From Aestuariivita boseongensis (GTDB lineage: Bacteria > Pseudomonadota > Alphaproteobacteria > Rhodobacterales > Rhodobacteraceae), in contig NZ_JXYH01000019.1 in assembly GCF_001262635.1 (NCBI RefSeq), forward strand, positions 1 to 64,000: a stretch of 64,000 nucleotides of DNA, read 5' to 3'. The translations under genes were made by a program, and so were the position numbers. Below are positions 51,719 to 61,844 of this stretch, piece after piece (position 1 is the first letter of the stretch; each line of letters starts with the position of its first letter). Below the pieces are notes generated by a model that did not search any database, had not been told where the DNA came from, and worked only from the letters and a program-made list of their open reading frames with translations.

Positions 51719-51740
51719 AGTATTCGTTCGATCTTTGGGA

Positions 51741-52790
51741 TCAGTTGCGCGGACGCGGCAGATAGATGTTGTCGCCCCAAACCTTGTAGTTCGCGCGATA
51801 CTCCTGCAGGTCGTCCCACACTTCTTTGAAGAACGCGTCTTCTGCGGCCAGTTCACCCGCGATCTCGTTCCAGGTGCTTTCCAGAGTTGCGAGGATTTCC
51901 GGCGACCATTGCTTGATCGTGACGCCCTGGTTTTCAACGTTGTCTACCATGGCGGCATAGTTGATCGCTTCACCTTCGGCATAGTTGTCTGCCAGGTTGG
52001 CCATACAGGCGATCTCGATCTGGTTCTGTGTGCGCTCGGACAGGTCTTCCCAGCGGTCTTTGTTGATCAGCAGTTCATAGATCGTGGCAGGCTGGTGCCA
52101 GCCAGGGAAATAGTTGAACTTCGCGATGTTGTAGAAGCCCAGACGCGCATCCACGACAGGCATCGAGAATTCGGTTGCGTCAATCGCACCACGCTCAAGC
52201 GCGGGGAAAATGTCGCCACCGGCCAGCAGCGAGGTCGACACGCCCAGACGCTGCATCACTTCGGCACCCAGGCCGAAGAAACGCATGTTCAGACCTTCAA
52301 GATCCGCGACCGAGTTGATTTCGTTCTTGAACCAGCCCGATGTTTCCGGCGCAGTGATGCCGCAGGGAATGACGTGCACGTTGTAGCCGCCTTCGTCATA
52401 CAGGCGCTGATACAGCTCGCGGCCGTCGTCATACATCATCCAGCCCAGGATTTCGCCGGCTTCGGGTCCGAAGGGCACAGCCGAGAACAGAGCCGCAGCA
52501 GGCAGTTTGCCCTGCCAGTAACCAGCCGTGGTATAGGCCGCATCAACCGAACCGTTGGACACGGCGTCCAGCGCTTCGAGCGCGGGGACAAGCTCACCGG
52601 GATCGAACTGCTCGAACTCAACCTCTTCCGAGATCGAGTTGATCTTTTCAGCGAATTTCACGGCACCGGTGCCCAGGATGGGCAGGTTGCGGCCAAATGC
52701 CGATGTCATTTCGAATGTTTCCTGCGACATTGCGGGCGCAGTCATGGCGATGCTTGCAGCAGCAGCGGCTGCAAAAGTTCTGATCTTCAT
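51741..52790 (-). CDS. TRAP transporter substrate-binding protein (DctP, TakP-like), Sec-exported
   Basis: 349 residues with a Sec signal peptide (KIRTFAAAAAASIAMTAPAM) instead of the Tat signal seen in operon 1. TakP-type motifs: PCGITAPETSGWFKNEI, LNMRFFGLGAEVMQRLG with the carboxylate-binding Arg, GAIDATEFSMPVVDA. The Trp of the usual ATEW is Phe (ATEF) and the following VGPYND is replaced, so ligand contacts probably differ from the first system. GGGAGGATC precedes the ATG. Confidence 0.92.
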   Translation of the reverse strand: MKIRTFAAAAAASIAMTAPAMSQETFEMTSAFGRNLPILGTGAVKFAEKINSISEEVEFEQFDPGELVPALEALDAVSNGSVDAAYTTAGYWQGKLPAAALFSAVPFGPEAGEILGWMMYDDGRELYQRLYDEGGYNVHVIPCGITAPETSGWFKNEINSVADLEGLNMRFFGLGAEVMQRLGVSTSLLAGGDIFPALERGAIDATEFSMPVVDARLGFYNIAKFNYFPGWHQPATIYELLINKDRWEDLSERTQNQIEIACMANLADNYAEGEAINYAAMVDNVENQGVTIKQWSPEILATLESTWNEIAGELAAEDAFFKEVWDDLQEYRANYKVWGDNIYLPRPRN

Positions 52791-53276
52791 GTGATCCTCC
52801 CAAGATGTTTCTAAGGTTCTTTCCCTCGCTCCTCTGGTAAAAGAACCTTACCAATTCCGTGCATACCGCACGGGCAGGTGAGTGTTAATACCCATTTGTA
52901 CGCAGTCTCCAACAGCCAAACGGGCGCCCTGCCAAGCCGTTACATAGAGCGGAATTCCCACTCGTCATTTCAGAACTGGCATCGAAATGATCAAAATCAT
53001 TGAGTTTTTTTGGGTATCGGCAGCCCGATGGCGAAGATCCGTTTTCAAACGGACAGCCTGACGCGCGCCTGCTGCGGACTGGTCCAAGTTTTTTGCAAGT
53101 TCGCCATCCAAGCACGCAACCGACACTCTGATTCCCCGGTCTGCTTTCAGACGAATCCCCCGACCATCCCCGATCCGGAAGGTGTCAGTACCCCTTCTTC
53201 TTCACGGTTCTGAAGATGGCGCCACCTTGCTGCACGGACGCGGCGACCCACACGGCTCGACAGGAACGTGGGTCAC
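52791..53276. other. Intergenic region upstream of TRAP operon 2
   Basis: About 485 bases between the dctP start and the end of the HD-domain gene. It should hold the promoter of TRAP operon 2. AATGAT-CAAA-ATCATT (52986-53001) is a perfect inverted repeat and a possible operator, though it is nearly 200 bases from dctP. No gene with a ribosome site was found. Confidence 0.45.
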
Positions 53277-54149
53277 TTATCCGATCGCCCTGGGCGGGGT
53301 TTTCCCGGGAAACGGTCCAAGACAGCTGGCCCGGTGAGACACCTGAAAGACGTGGTTGTAAAGTTGCGCCACCCATTGCTTGCCTTCCATGGTCTGCTCC
53401 AGATGCCGCAGTGCAGGACCGATCAGTGGCTGGACCTGCTGCCAGAAGAAACTGGGAAACTGCTCCATCAGGTCCATCGGTGTTTCATAGCCCAGCTTCT
53501 CGGCAAATCCGGTCTCGTTGAACTCGTGAAATAGCCCGCCGATCTTGCGGTGATAGAACGGATCGGCCATCTGCCCGATCAGATCCGCCGCGCGCAACAG
53601 GGCCGGTTCGGTTTCGGTATCCTGATACGCGGGGTCGTCAGGAACCGGGAAGCGGGTGAATTCGATGGCTGCGGCGATGCGATCTTGGTCAATCAGGTTG
53701 GACTGGCCAAAGCGGTGGCGTGCATACATCTTCCCACGTTCAATATGATAAGGGGCAAGGTAAGCGTCAGAGGCACCGCGCGGGGGTGTGATCTTGTCGC
53801 CATTTTCATTGATCACCGCTTCGGTATCGGTATCACCGGGCAGAATCCCGCGGGTATAGCCGATGTCGTGGATCAGCAGGGCGACAATGAAATGCAGCCA
53901 ATCCTCGGGCTGAACAGCGCGGGTCACCAATTGCCCGCGCACGATTTGCTGGCCCACCAGCGTCACCATCATCGTGTGTTCGGCATTGTGATAAAGCGCG
54001 TCGGAATTGCCCAGGCGTTCCAGCATCATGCGCGCGCAGCCATTCAGGAACGCCGCATATTCTGCTTTCCGACCCGAGAAGTACTGCAGGTAGGTTTCGG
54101 CCAGATGATCCCCGAAACTTGCCGCAACCACGGCGGTTGGATTGAACAT
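53277..54149 (-). CDS. HD-domain metal-dependent phosphohydrolase
   Basis: 290 residues. The HD-superfamily metal ligands are visible: His in LYHNAEHTMMV, the HD doublet in LLIHDIGYTRG, and a later Asp in LLRAADLIGQMAD. The fold resembles stand-alone HD/PDEase proteins; no sensory or GGDEF domain is attached. ATG 54149 follows AAGGACAG; a start 32 codons upstream would add a non-conserved segment. Nucleotide substrate unknown. It is alone between TRAP operon 2 and the amidase gene; 54150-54395 shows no gene. Confidence 0.83.
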   Translation of the reverse strand: MFNPTAVVAASFGDHLAETYLQYFSGRKAEYAAFLNGCARMMLERLGNSDALYHNAEHTMMVTLVGQQIVRGQLVTRAVQPEDWLHFIVALLIHDIGYTRGILPGDTDTEAVINENGDKITPPRGASDAYLAPYHIERGKMYARHRFGQSNLIDQDRIAAAIEFTRFPVPDDPAYQDTETEPALLRAADLIGQMADPFYHRKIGGLFHEFNETGFAEKLGYETPMDLMEQFPSFFWQQVQPLIGPALRHLEQTMEGKQWVAQLYNHVFQVSHRASCLGPFPGKTPPRAIG

Positions 54150-54395
54150 CCGCTCTGTCCTTCCCTCACCCAGTGACGGGGCCTGCGCTGCAGGACCGAC
54201 AAAAACGCGACGGGCGTAACGTGTTTTCTGGGTGAAAACTCCCAAAGATGTTCAATGGTACCAGAGAGTGATGCCTGTCGCAAAGTCCCTGCGTCTTTGG
54301 TCACTAAATAACGTGCGAAATCGCCCCTTTGCGGCGCGCGGGCATCAGCAGAGTCGCCTGACAGCTGCGCTTCCCAAAACGGCTGGTGCGGCGCT

Positions 54396-55817
54396 TCAAA
54401 CCGACGGGCGCTGGCCTTTCCCATACCACCCGCCAATGGCAGCTTCGAACGCCATGGCCGCTTGCATCGCGATTTCGTCGCGATAGGTGGGTGCGACGAT
54501 CTGCAGGCCGGTTGGGACAGCATTCCCGGCAAAGCCCGACGGAACCGAAATGACCGGACAGCGGCTCATCATGTTGAAGGGTGTTGTCATGACCCAACCC
54601 AGTTCAGGCCGGACCTCTTTGCCCGCGACACGCACTGTATCCTTTGACGGATCGAAAACCGCGGGCACCGCGGGCAACGCGTTGGTGGGGCAGATGAGGC
54701 AATCATACTCCTCCAGCAACGGCCCCAGTTTGAGATAGGCCTGACCGGCAACCTCAAGACTGGCCACGAAAGTCTGTGCGCTTGACCCCATCGCTTTCTC
54801 GGCGAAGTCGCGGCAATAGCTGGTCATCAGGTCGCCGTGTTCATCCAGTTCCGTCGACAAGGCCCCACCGAAGAGATGGGTCAGGTAATCCATGCAGGCA
54901 TCCAGAATCTCCGGCGGCCAACCGATCTTGACCTCCTCCACCGTCGCGCCCAGATCGCGGAACAGCTGCGCCGCCGCCAACGTGTTCTTGCGGACGTCTT
55001 CATCCACTTCGAAACAATCCAGATCCATCGACAACGCGATCTTCCAGCCCCGGATATCGGGATATTCTGTGGGCAGCGTCAGCTTGGGATAAATCGTGCT
55101 GATATCCAGAGGATGCGGCCCCGCCATGATATTCTGAAGCAGGATCGTGTCGGCGACAGACCGCGCCAGCGGACCTGTGTGACAATAGAAATCCAGGTTG
55201 AATGGCGGATCGTCCGGATTGCGGCCATAGGGCGGTTTGAACCCGACGACACCGCAGCACGAAGCGGGGATACGTATGGAACCGCCGATATCCGACCCTG
55301 TCGCCAGCGCTGTCGTGCCCAACGCCAGGGAAGCCGCCGATCCACCCGAAGACCCACCGGGCGTCTTGTCCGTGTTCCAGGGGTTGCGCGTCACGCCCCA
55401 AAGCCGGCTCCAGGTTACACCTGCGCAGGAGAACTCGGGGGTGGCCGTACGCGCGTGAACGATGGCCCCTTCCTTGAGAATACGTTCGTTCATGGGCGAG
55501 GTATGTTCGGCCACGAAATCCTTCATGATCAGTGAGCCACCCGACGTCGGTTTGCCCTTGATATGGCTTTCGTCCTTGATCGCGACCGCCAGCCCGTCCA
55601 GGCACCCCGCAGGCGTCCCCTTGGCCCAGCGCGCTTCGGCTGCCTTGGCAGCATCCCGTGCCTCGTCAAAGTGAGTGTGAGTGAAGGCGTTCACGTTTTC
55701 GGCTGTCGCCTCTGCCCGGGCGATTTGCGCGTCCAGCAGTTCGACCGGCGAGAGCGATTTTTCCGCAAAACGGCGCATCGCCTCGGTCGCGGTCATGTAG
55801 ATCAGGTCTTCTGACAT
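54396..55817 (-). CDS. Amidase signature family enzyme
   Basis: 473 residues, hydrolyses an amide to acid plus amine or ammonia. The Ser-cisSer-Lys triad is complete: Lys81 (AVAIKDESHIKG), cis-Ser in GGSSGGSAAS (about 154-163) and nucleophile Ser180 (TGSDIGGSIRIP). No signal peptide. GAGAGGGACCC precedes the ATG. It follows a class C serine hydrolase by 12 bases; the combination is reminiscent of NylA and NylB in 6-aminohexanoate-oligomer breakdown, but a natural amide substrate is more likely. Close to a Pot-type ABC operon. Confidence 0.92.
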   Translation of the reverse strand: MSEDLIYMTATEAMRRFAEKSLSPVELLDAQIARAEATAENVNAFTHTHFDEARDAAKAAEARWAKGTPAGCLDGLAVAIKDESHIKGKPTSGGSLIMKDFVAEHTSPMNERILKEGAIVHARTATPEFSCAGVTWSRLWGVTRNPWNTDKTPGGSSGGSAASLALGTTALATGSDIGGSIRIPASCCGVVGFKPPYGRNPDDPPFNLDFYCHTGPLARSVADTILLQNIMAGPHPLDISTIYPKLTLPTEYPDIRGWKIALSMDLDCFEVDEDVRKNTLAAAQLFRDLGATVEEVKIGWPPEILDACMDYLTHLFGGALSTELDEHGDLMTSYCRDFAEKAMGSSAQTFVASLEVAGQAYLKLGPLLEEYDCLICPTNALPAVPAVFDPSKDTVRVAGKEVRPELGWVMTTPFNMMSRCPVISVPSGFAGNAVPTGLQIVAPTYRDEIAMQAAMAFEAAIGGWYGKGQRPSV

Positions 55818-55829
55818 GGGTCCCTCTCC

Positions 55830-57044
55830 TCAGCCGTGGGCGGCGACGATGGCGTCGACACCGGCCATCCAGTCGCCAAGAAAGCTTTCATCGCTCAGCG
55901 CCGTGGGCCAGCTGGACAGTTTGACCGCCACCAGCCCCCGTTCCGGATCGACCCAGACGTGTTGCCCGTGAATGCCCAAACACATATGCGCCGGGCGTTC
56001 ACGGTCGGGGATCCAGAACATGTTGCGATATCGACCGTTCGGGAACATGTCGCGATGCTCGTCATCAAACAGCCCGTGATCGCCCCCGCGAATATCATCG
56101 ATCCACGCCTTCGGGATGATCCGTTGTCCGTCGCGGCAACCATCCTCAAGCAAGAGCCGCCCAAAACGCGCCAGGTCCCTGAGCGTGGTGCAGATCCCGC
56201 CATCCGACATCGCAAATGAGGCCCTGTCGACCGCGACATAGGCATCTTCTTCCGCACCCATCGGCGCCCAGAGCCGTTCGGACATCATCGGCACAAAATT
56301 CTGACCGCTTGCGGCCTCAAGGATGGTCGACAGAACCTCGGTTTCAATCGACCGGTATGAGAACCGCGCGCCATGCGCGGCGTCGGTTTTGCTCAGCCAA
56401 AGGATCAGATCGCGGATCGTTTCCGGCGGGTCGGTCATTTCCGGCGGAGCCGGTCGCAAGTTGGCAGCCACATCCAGTCGCCAGACCTCGGCCTGCGGGT
56501 CGTCATAGGTTTCGTCAAAGACCACCCCGGTGGTCATATCCAGCACTTGCTGCGCGCTGGCCCCGTTCCACGCACATCGCGCCAAATCCGGCACATATTC
56601 CGTCACAGGTGCGGTGGGGTCGACCAGCCCATCGCCGATCAGACAGCCAGCGACGGCGGAGGTCAGGCTTTTCGACACGGAAAAGACGATGTGCTGGCTG
56701 CGCGGGGCCATGGCGTTGAAATATTCTTCCACCACGACGCGCCCATTCAGCCAGACCAAGGTCGCGTCGGTATAAGTGTCATCGAGCATCCGCGCCCAGG
56801 TGGTGGGGCCGGAAGACCCCTGAAATTCCAAAGCGCTCATGTCCTGAGCGTCACCCGGCATGTCCCAAACCGTGTCACCCCGACGGATGTCTGCGGTGTG
56901 AGCGATCTGGCGCATGTTCTGAAATGACCAGCGGTTGAAGGGCGGTGTGTCATACCCGCCCGCAGGCACCCGCCACTCAGGCGGCACTGGCGTGCCCTGC
57001 ATCACTGGTGCGGGCGTTTCGGAGTTTTTGAAGCTCAGAGGCAT
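55830..57044 (-). CDS. Serine hydrolase, class C beta-lactamase family
   Basis: 404 residues with the SxxK catalytic motif at Ser122-Lys125 (FSVSKSLTS) and a YxS/N equivalent in FSYRSIETEVLSTILEAASG, as in 6-aminohexanoate-dimer hydrolase (NylB) and EstB-like esterases. WIPDRERP and GIHGQHVWVDPERGLVAVKL form the C-terminal substrate loop. No signal peptide, which argues against a beta-lactamase or cell-wall enzyme and for a cytoplasmic amide or ester hydrolase. It begins 15 bases after the terminator of the Pot-type operon and is translationally close to the amidase. Confidence 0.85.
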   Translation of the reverse strand: MPLSFKNSETPAPVMQGTPVPPEWRVPAGGYDTPPFNRWSFQNMRQIAHTADIRRGDTVWDMPGDAQDMSALEFQGSSGPTTWARMLDDTYTDATLVWLNGRVVVEEYFNAMAPRSQHIVFSVSKSLTSAVAGCLIGDGLVDPTAPVTEYVPDLARCAWNGASAQQVLDMTTGVVFDETYDDPQAEVWRLDVAANLRPAPPEMTDPPETIRDLILWLSKTDAAHGARFSYRSIETEVLSTILEAASGQNFVPMMSERLWAPMGAEEDAYVAVDRASFAMSDGGICTTLRDLARFGRLLLEDGCRDGQRIIPKAWIDDIRGGDHGLFDDEHRDMFPNGRYRNMFWIPDRERPAHMCLGIHGQHVWVDPERGLVAVKLSSWPTALSDESFLGDWMAGVDAIVAAHG

Positions 57045-57058
57045 GGAAAGTCCGATAG

Positions 57059-57090
57059 AAAAAGGCGCCCGGTCTGTTTCCGGGCGCCTT
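57059..57090 (-). terminator. Intrinsic terminator of the Pot-type ABC operon
   Basis: AAGGCGCCCGG / CCGGGCGCCTT form an 11-bp stem with a seven-base loop. On the minus strand it is followed by TTTTTC. It lies just after the stop of the substrate-binding-protein gene. Confidence 0.85.
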
Positions 57091-57098
57091 GTCAGGTT

Positions 57099-58121
57099 TT
57101 ACTTCTGCAGATCCGTCCAGATCCGTGTGTACAGCTGCTGCACATCCGGCGGACAGGTCTCAGTAAATTTGCCTGCGTTTTTCAGTTCTTCCGGGATCAC
57201 GATCTCGGGCGCGGTTTTCATATCTTCCGGCATGAATTCCTCGGACCCGTCGATCCCGTTGGCATAGCGCGCGAATTCGGAAATCAGCGCGGCATTTTCC
57301 GGCGCCATGATGAAGTTCTGGAAGGTCTTGGCCTCTTCCACATTCTGCGCATCGGCCAGAACGCCTACCGAGTCCATCCACAGGACGAAGCCCTCTTTAG
57401 GATAGCCATAGGCGATGTTTTCGTTCTGCAGACGCATCCGGAAGGTTGATCCGTTCCAGTTCACACCGGCCCAAAGATCTTCCTTGGCAAACTTCTCAAG
57501 GTTGCCGTAATCCATGCCAAGCCAGCTTTTCTTGGCTTCGACAAGCGTATCGCGCACCTGTTTCAGGATCTCCTTGTCTCCCGTACAAGGCTCTCCGCCG
57601 TGATACATGATGGCCAGTGTCATCACGTCGCCCATTTCCGGCACCACGTTGATCTTGCCCTTCAGGGCATCGGGCGGATCAAGGAAAATGGCCGAGGTGT
57701 TGATATCACCGTCGTAGTATTTGGTGTTCACCACCACGCCGGTCGATCCCCACTGCCACGGCACCGTATAGTGGCGGCCCGGATCCCAGGATACGTCGAC
57801 CCATTGATCTGCCACGTTCTCGAAATTTTCCATCTGATCGGGCCGCGTTTCCATCAGCAGGCCTTCACTGATCCAAATCGGGACATAGGAATGCGAGGGC
57901 ACAACAATATCGAACCCGTGACCACCGGCTTTCACCTTGGCCAGCGCGGTGTCGTTGCTGTCATAGTCTGTGATCGTGACCTTGATGCCGGTTTCGGCCT
58001 CGAATTTCTCGATCAGCTTCGGGTTGGTGTAGTTACCCCAGTTATAGATGTTGAGTTCTTGCGCAAAGGCTCCCCCCGCGCAAAGCGCCGCAACGGCTGT
58101 GGTAAGGGTCATCAACTTCAT
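57099..58121 (-). CDS. Polyamine-type ABC transporter substrate-binding protein (PotD/PotF family)
   Basis: 340 residues with a Sec signal peptide ([20 protein letters not shown]). The family start [19 protein letters not shown], then [16 protein letters not shown] and [15 protein letters not shown], and the binding-site region [11 protein letters not shown] are typical of PotD/PotF. The ligand may be putrescine, spermidine or another amine; the neighbouring amidases suggest an amine or amide. AAGGAGAG precedes the ATG. It is the last gene of the ATPase-permease-permease-receptor operon. Confidence 0.9.
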   Translation of the reverse strand: MKLMTLTTAVAALCAGGAFAQELNIYNWGNYTNPKLIEKFEAETGIKVTITDYDSNDTALAKVKAGGHGFDIVVPSHSYVPIWISEGLLMETRPDQMENFENVADQWVDVSWDPGRHYTVPWQWGSTGVVVNTKYYDGDINTSAIFLDPPDALKGKINVVPEMGDVMTLAIMYHGGEPCTGDKEILKQVRDTLVEAKKSWLGMDYGNLEKFAKEDLWAGVNWNGSTFRMRLQNENIAYGYPKEGFVLWMDSVGVLADAQNVEEAKTFQNFIMAPENAALISEFARYANGIDGSEEFMPEDMKTAPEIVIPEELKNAGKFTETCPPDVQQLYTRIWTDLQK

Positions 58122-58182
58122 TTTGGTCTCTCCTTGTTGAATTACTTGTCGTTATTATGCTCCGGCTCTTACGGCCGGATTG

Positions 58183-59049
58183 TCAGCCTTTTCTTTGTGT
58201 CAGGCGGAAAAACAGCGCTACAAGGATTGCCCCTGCAGCAAGAATGACGGTCGAGATTGCGTTGACCTCGGGGGTTACGACGCGGCGCAGTTGGCCCAGC
58301 ATGTAGGTGGGTAAGGTCTCCTGCCCGGCGGATTTCACGAATTCGGTAATGACAACGGTGTCGAGCGAGATCACGAACGCCAGCATCAGACCGGCGACGA
58401 TACCGGGCCACATCAGAGGTAGCGTCACCTTTCGGAAGGTCAGCCAGGGCGAGGCATAGAGATCGCGCGCGGCGGTCTCCAGTGACATGTCCATCGTTTC
58501 AAGCCGGGCACGGATCGGCAGATAAGCGAAGGGAATACAAAAGGCAGTGTGCGCAACGATCAGGTAGATCATCGAGGTATGACCGGTCCAAACCTTGATC
58601 GTGGCGAACACGATCAGAAGGGCAACGGCCGTGACGATCTCGGGCACCATCAGGGGCTGGTTGATCAGCGCATAGATCATCGTCTTTCCCGGGAACCGCC
58701 GGGTGCGCGTCGTGGCCAACGCAGCCATTGTCGCCGCGACCGTCCCGATGGACGAGGCAATGAAAGCAAGGTAAAGCGACCTGATTGCCGCGTCCTGCAC
58801 GGCTTCATTCGCCGCCGCCTGTCGGTACCATCTGAGAGAAAAGCCTTCCCAGATCGCAAGGGACGTCCCTTCGTTGAAGGAATAGATCACAAGGATCATG
58901 ATCGGCGCGTAAAGCACGATCATCGTGAACAGCGCGATCACCGAAAACCCCGGCAGCGTGCGCATGGAATACCCCTTGGGTGCGCGGCCAGGGTGACGTT
59001 TGGCGGCCCGCTGCTCGGCCGGGGTCGTTGTGGGGGCTGTATCAACCAT
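58183..59049 (-). CDS. ABC transporter permease, PotC/PotI type
   Basis: About 288 residues with six TMs. A hydrophilic N-terminus (TTPAEQRAAKRHPGRAPKG) precedes the first TM (PGFSVIALFTMIVLYAPIMI). The EAA loop is ETAARDLYASPWLTFRKVTLPLMWPG. ATG 59049 overlaps the end of the upstream permease gene by eight bases; an upstream start at 59079 is less likely. A small hairpin (58161-58179) separates it from the receptor gene. Confidence 0.9.
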   Translation of the reverse strand: MVDTAPTTTPAEQRAAKRHPGRAPKGYSMRTLPGFSVIALFTMIVLYAPIMILVIYSFNEGTSLAIWEGFSLRWYRQAAANEAVQDAAIRSLYLAFIASSIGTVAATMAALATTRTRRFPGKTMIYALINQPLMVPEIVTAVALLIVFATIKVWTGHTSMIYLIVAHTAFCIPFAYLPIRARLETMDMSLETAARDLYASPWLTFRKVTLPLMWPGIVAGLMLAFVISLDTVVITEFVKSAGQETLPTYMLGQLRRVVTPEVNAISTVILAAGAILVALFFRLTQRKG

Positions 59050-59974
59050 CGGCCCGATCCCGCGAGGTGACCCGCACATAATAAATTAGCGCGATCATCA
59101 CCGCCGTCATCAGCATCAGCGACAGCGCGGCGCCCAGCGGCCAGTTGCGCCCGGCCCCGAATTGCAGCTCGATCAGGTTGCCGAACATCAGGTTCTTGCC
59201 GCCACCCAATACGCGTGGCGTCACATAGGCACCCAGCGATGGAATGAAGACCAGGATGGATCCCGCGATGATACCCGGTTTGATCAGCGGCAGGATCACG
59301 CGGCGGAAGGCCGTCCAGCGGCTGGCGTACAGATCATGCGCGGCCTCGACCAGACGGAAATCCAGCTTGTCCACAGCAGCATAAATCGGCAGCACCATCA
59401 GCGGCAGATACACATAGGTCATGCCAAAACCGATGGCGAAATCGGTGAACATCATCTGTATCGGCGCGTCGATGACGCCAAGCTTCAGAAGAACCAGATT
59501 GATGACCCCTTCGTTTCGGATCAGTTCCTGAATGGCGATGGTGCGCACCAGAAGGTTCGACCAGAAAGGAACCGTCACCAGAAACAGCCAAAGCTCTCTG
59601 CGTCCGGGAGGCTGGGTTGCGATGAACCACGCGGTGGGAAGCCCGAAGATCAGGGTCAGAACCGTGGTGATCACCGACAGTGAAAAGGATCGCCAGAAGA
59701 TCGATATATGGGCATCGGCCCACATCAGCGTGTCGTCAAAGATATCGCGCTGGACGATCGTGTTCATCCAGCCTTCCAGCGAAAACTCCCATTTTACGTT
59801 TCCGTAATCGCCCGGTGTCAGAAACGAATAAAGCACCATGACCAGAAGTGGACCGGCTGCAAAGCAGATGATGATGATCACCGCCGGCAGCGACAGCAAC
59901 CACCGATTGCGCGTATCCGCCTTTTCCGCCTCGGCTTCCAGCGCGCCGGGAAGATATCCACCCGTCTCAGCCAT
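59042..59974 (-). CDS. ABC transporter permease, PotB/PotH type
   Basis: 310 residues with six TMs. The first is LLSLPAVIIIICFAAGPLLVMVLYS. The EAA loop is VEAAHDLYASRWTAFRRVILPLIKPG, contacting the ATPase. An inserted periplasmic segment after TM1 (GDYGNVKWEFSLEGWMNTIV) is usual in PotB/PotH. It overlaps the ATPase gene at one base and the next permease by eight, showing tight coupling. Confidence 0.91.
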   Translation of the reverse strand: MAETGGYLPGALEAEAEKADTRNRWLLSLPAVIIIICFAAGPLLVMVLYSFLTPGDYGNVKWEFSLEGWMNTIVQRDIFDDTLMWADAHISIFWRSFSLSVITTVLTLIFGLPTAWFIATQPPGRRELWLFLVTVPFWSNLLVRTIAIQELIRNEGVINLVLLKLGVIDAPIQMMFTDFAIGFGMTYVYLPLMVLPIYAAVDKLDFRLVEAAHDLYASRWTAFRRVILPLIKPGIIAGSILVFIPSLGAYVTPRVLGGGKNLMFGNLIELQFGAGRNWPLGAALSLMLMTAVMIALIYYVRVTSRDRADG

Positions 59975-61029
59975 CAGTCGCGCAGCACCGTGATGGCGCC
60001 CGGGGCCAGACCAATCGTGACCTGACTGCCCGCACCCGGCAGCGCGCCGTCGCCCTGGGGGGCATTGCTGAGGCGGGCTTTAATGGGCTCTCCGGTCGGC
60101 AAAACCATGTGAGCGACGGTGGCTTCGCCGGAATAGACCACGTTTTCGATGGTCGACCTCAGCGTGTCACCCGCGCCGCCCAGAGTGATATGTTCAGGCC
60201 GCACCAGCACGCTGACCTTCCCGTCCCGCACCCCGTCCGGCCGTCTGACTGGGAACGTACCCCCGGCCGCCAATGTCACACTGTCACCTGCCAGATCGGC
60301 GTTCAGGAAGTTCGATTCCCCGATGAAGTTCGCCACGAACCGTTCGGCAGGCCGTTCATAGATATCACGCGGCGGACCAACCTGCAGAATCTCACCGGCA
60401 CTCATGACAGCGACGCGGTCTGACATGGTCAGCGCCTCTTCCTGATCGTGGGTAACGAACACGAACGTAATCCCGGTTTCGCTTTGCAGACGCTTCAATT
60501 CGATCTGCATCTCTTTGCGCAGCTTCAGGTCCAGCGCTGAAAGCGGTTCATCCAAAAGCAGAACCTCGGGATGCGGGGCAAGCGCGCGCGCAAGGGCCAC
60601 ACGCTGTTGCTGACCGCCCGAGATTTCCGAGGTCCGGCGGTCCCGCATCGCCTCCATCCGCACAAGGCGCAGCATGTCGTCGACGGTGGATTTCACCTCC
60701 GCTTTAGGCTTGCCCAGCATCTCAAGCCCAAAGGCAATGTTCTGCGCCACGCTCATATGCGGAAACAGCGCATAGCTTTGAAACACCGTATTCACCGGAC
60801 GCTGGTTTGGCGGAAGGCGCGTGATGTCGCGCCCGCCCAGCCGAATTGCGCCGGCGGTGGGCGGCTCGAAACCGGCGATCAGGCGCAGAAGTGTTGTCTT
60901 GCCACAACCCGACGGCCCCAGAAGGGTGAAGAATTCGTTTTCGGCGATTGTGACACTGACCTCGGACAGCGCCGTAAACGCAGCATCCCCGGCCCCGAAA
61001 ACCTTGGTGACATTGTCGATGTCGATCAT
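59974..61029 (-). CDS. ABC transporter ATP-binding protein, PotA/PotG type
   Basis: 351 residues. Walker [11 protein letters not shown]-loop [15 protein letters not shown], signature [15 protein letters not shown], Walker [13 protein letters not shown], switch His [11 protein letters not shown]-terminal TOBE domain (about 270-350: [28 protein letters not shown]) is as in PotA. It is the promoter-proximal gene of the operon and divergent from the TetR gene, with a palindrome in the shared intergenic region. Confidence 0.92.
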   Translation of the reverse strand: MIDIDNVTKVFGAGDAAFTALSEVSVTIAENEFFTLLGPSGCGKTTLLRLIAGFEPPTAGAIRLGGRDITRLPPNQRPVNTVFQSYALFPHMSVAQNIAFGLEMLGKPKAEVKSTVDDMLRLVRMEAMRDRRTSEISGGQQQRVALARALAPHPEVLLLDEPLSALDLKLRKEMQIELKRLQSETGITFVFVTHDQEEALTMSDRVAVMSAGEILQVGPPRDIYERPAERFVANFIGESNFLNADLAGDSVTLAAGGTFPVRRPDGVRDGKVSVLVRPEHITLGGAGDTLRSTIENVVYSGEATVAHMVLPTGEPIKARLSNAPQGDGALPGAGSQVTIGLAPGAITVLRD

Positions 61030-61060
61030 GCGCGCTTGGCCCGCTCCCCGTTTTGTTAAC

Positions 61061-61074
61061 CAATAGTGCTATTG
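61061..61074. promoter_or_regulatory. Palindrome between Pot-type operon and tetR, candidate TetR operator
   Basis: CAATAG-TG-CTATTG is a 14-bp inverted repeat centred in the 110-base divergent intergenic region, 32 bases before the ATPase start and about 66 before the TetR start. Position and size fit a TetR-family operator controlling both directions. Confidence 0.5.
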
Positions 61075-61139
61075 ACAATGGGGCCGCAGTCAACAACAAA
61101 GTTTTATTAAGATAAAAAATTTAATCGAAGGCACAAGAT

Positions 61140-61844
61140 TTGGTCAATTCGCCCGAGATCAGACCAAACACCACGCCGAAAGAGGCGGGCTTGCGCATGC
61201 GCAAGAAGGCCAAGCGACGACAGACGATCCTTCACATCGCAGGGCAGCTTTTCAATCAGAACGGGTTTGATGCGACCACGATGGCCGACATTGCGGCGGC
61301 GGCCGACATCTCTCCTCCGACGGTATTTAACTATTTCGGATCAAAGGATAATATCCTCAGCGCCTTGCTGTTCGAAGGCACTGCGCGCGAGCGGATCCAA
61401 CACCTTGCGCAACCGCGTCAGACGGGGCTTCCTTTTGCAAACATCCTGGGCGATCTCTTCTGCGAGATTACCGAAAACACCATGCGCATCGCAGGCAAAC
61501 GGGTTTGGCGATACGCGGAATCCGCTAATATCCGACGACCCAATTCCGAGTTTCAACGGGAGTTCGCGGCCTCGGACCGCGAGCTTTTGCGGCTGATCCG
61601 AATCTATCTGACCGATTACGAGATCAAGCTGCATACTGGCGCGCCCCCGGATTACGACTTCCTTGCGCAGCTGATGTATGATCGGTGGTCCGCGCGCTAT
61701 TTCGACTTCATCAAGGATGACGATATGGCCCTTGAAGATCACTTCGCGCTGTTGCGCGAGGATGCGCAATCACTGGTGGCGCTGCTTTTCGACGAAAGCT
61801 TTGCCGAAACGGCCTCTCTCAAACCAGCGGAGCGTGCGATATGA
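61140..61844 (+). CDS. TetR-family transcriptional regulator
   Basis: 234 residues from a TTG start at 61140 (GAAGG upstream) or about 215 from ATG 61197. The N-terminal HTH is clear: AGQLFNQNGFDATTMADIAA and ADISPPTVFNYFGSKDNILS. The C-terminal ligand domain is unassigned (RVWRYAESANIRRPNSEFQR). It is divergent from the Pot-type operon and overlaps the amidohydrolase gene by four bases (ATGA), so it probably represses uptake and hydrolysis genes in response to their substrate. Confidence 0.9.
   Translation: MVNSPEIRPNTTPKEAGLRMRKKAKRRQTILHIAGQLFNQNGFDATTMADIAAAADISPPTVFNYFGSKDNILSALLFEGTARERIQHLAQPRQTGLPFANILGDLFCEITENTMRIAGKRVWRYAESANIRRPNSEFQREFAASDRELLRLIRIYLTDYEIKLHTGAPPDYDFLAQLMYDRWSARYFDFIKDDDMALEDHFALLREDAQSLVALLFDESFAETASLKPAERAI

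Noticed and set aside
52986-53001. AATGAT-N4-ATCATT as an FNR or Fur site
   Set aside because: It matches neither consensus well and is nearly 200 bases from the only nearby start, so it is noted only as an unassigned palindrome.
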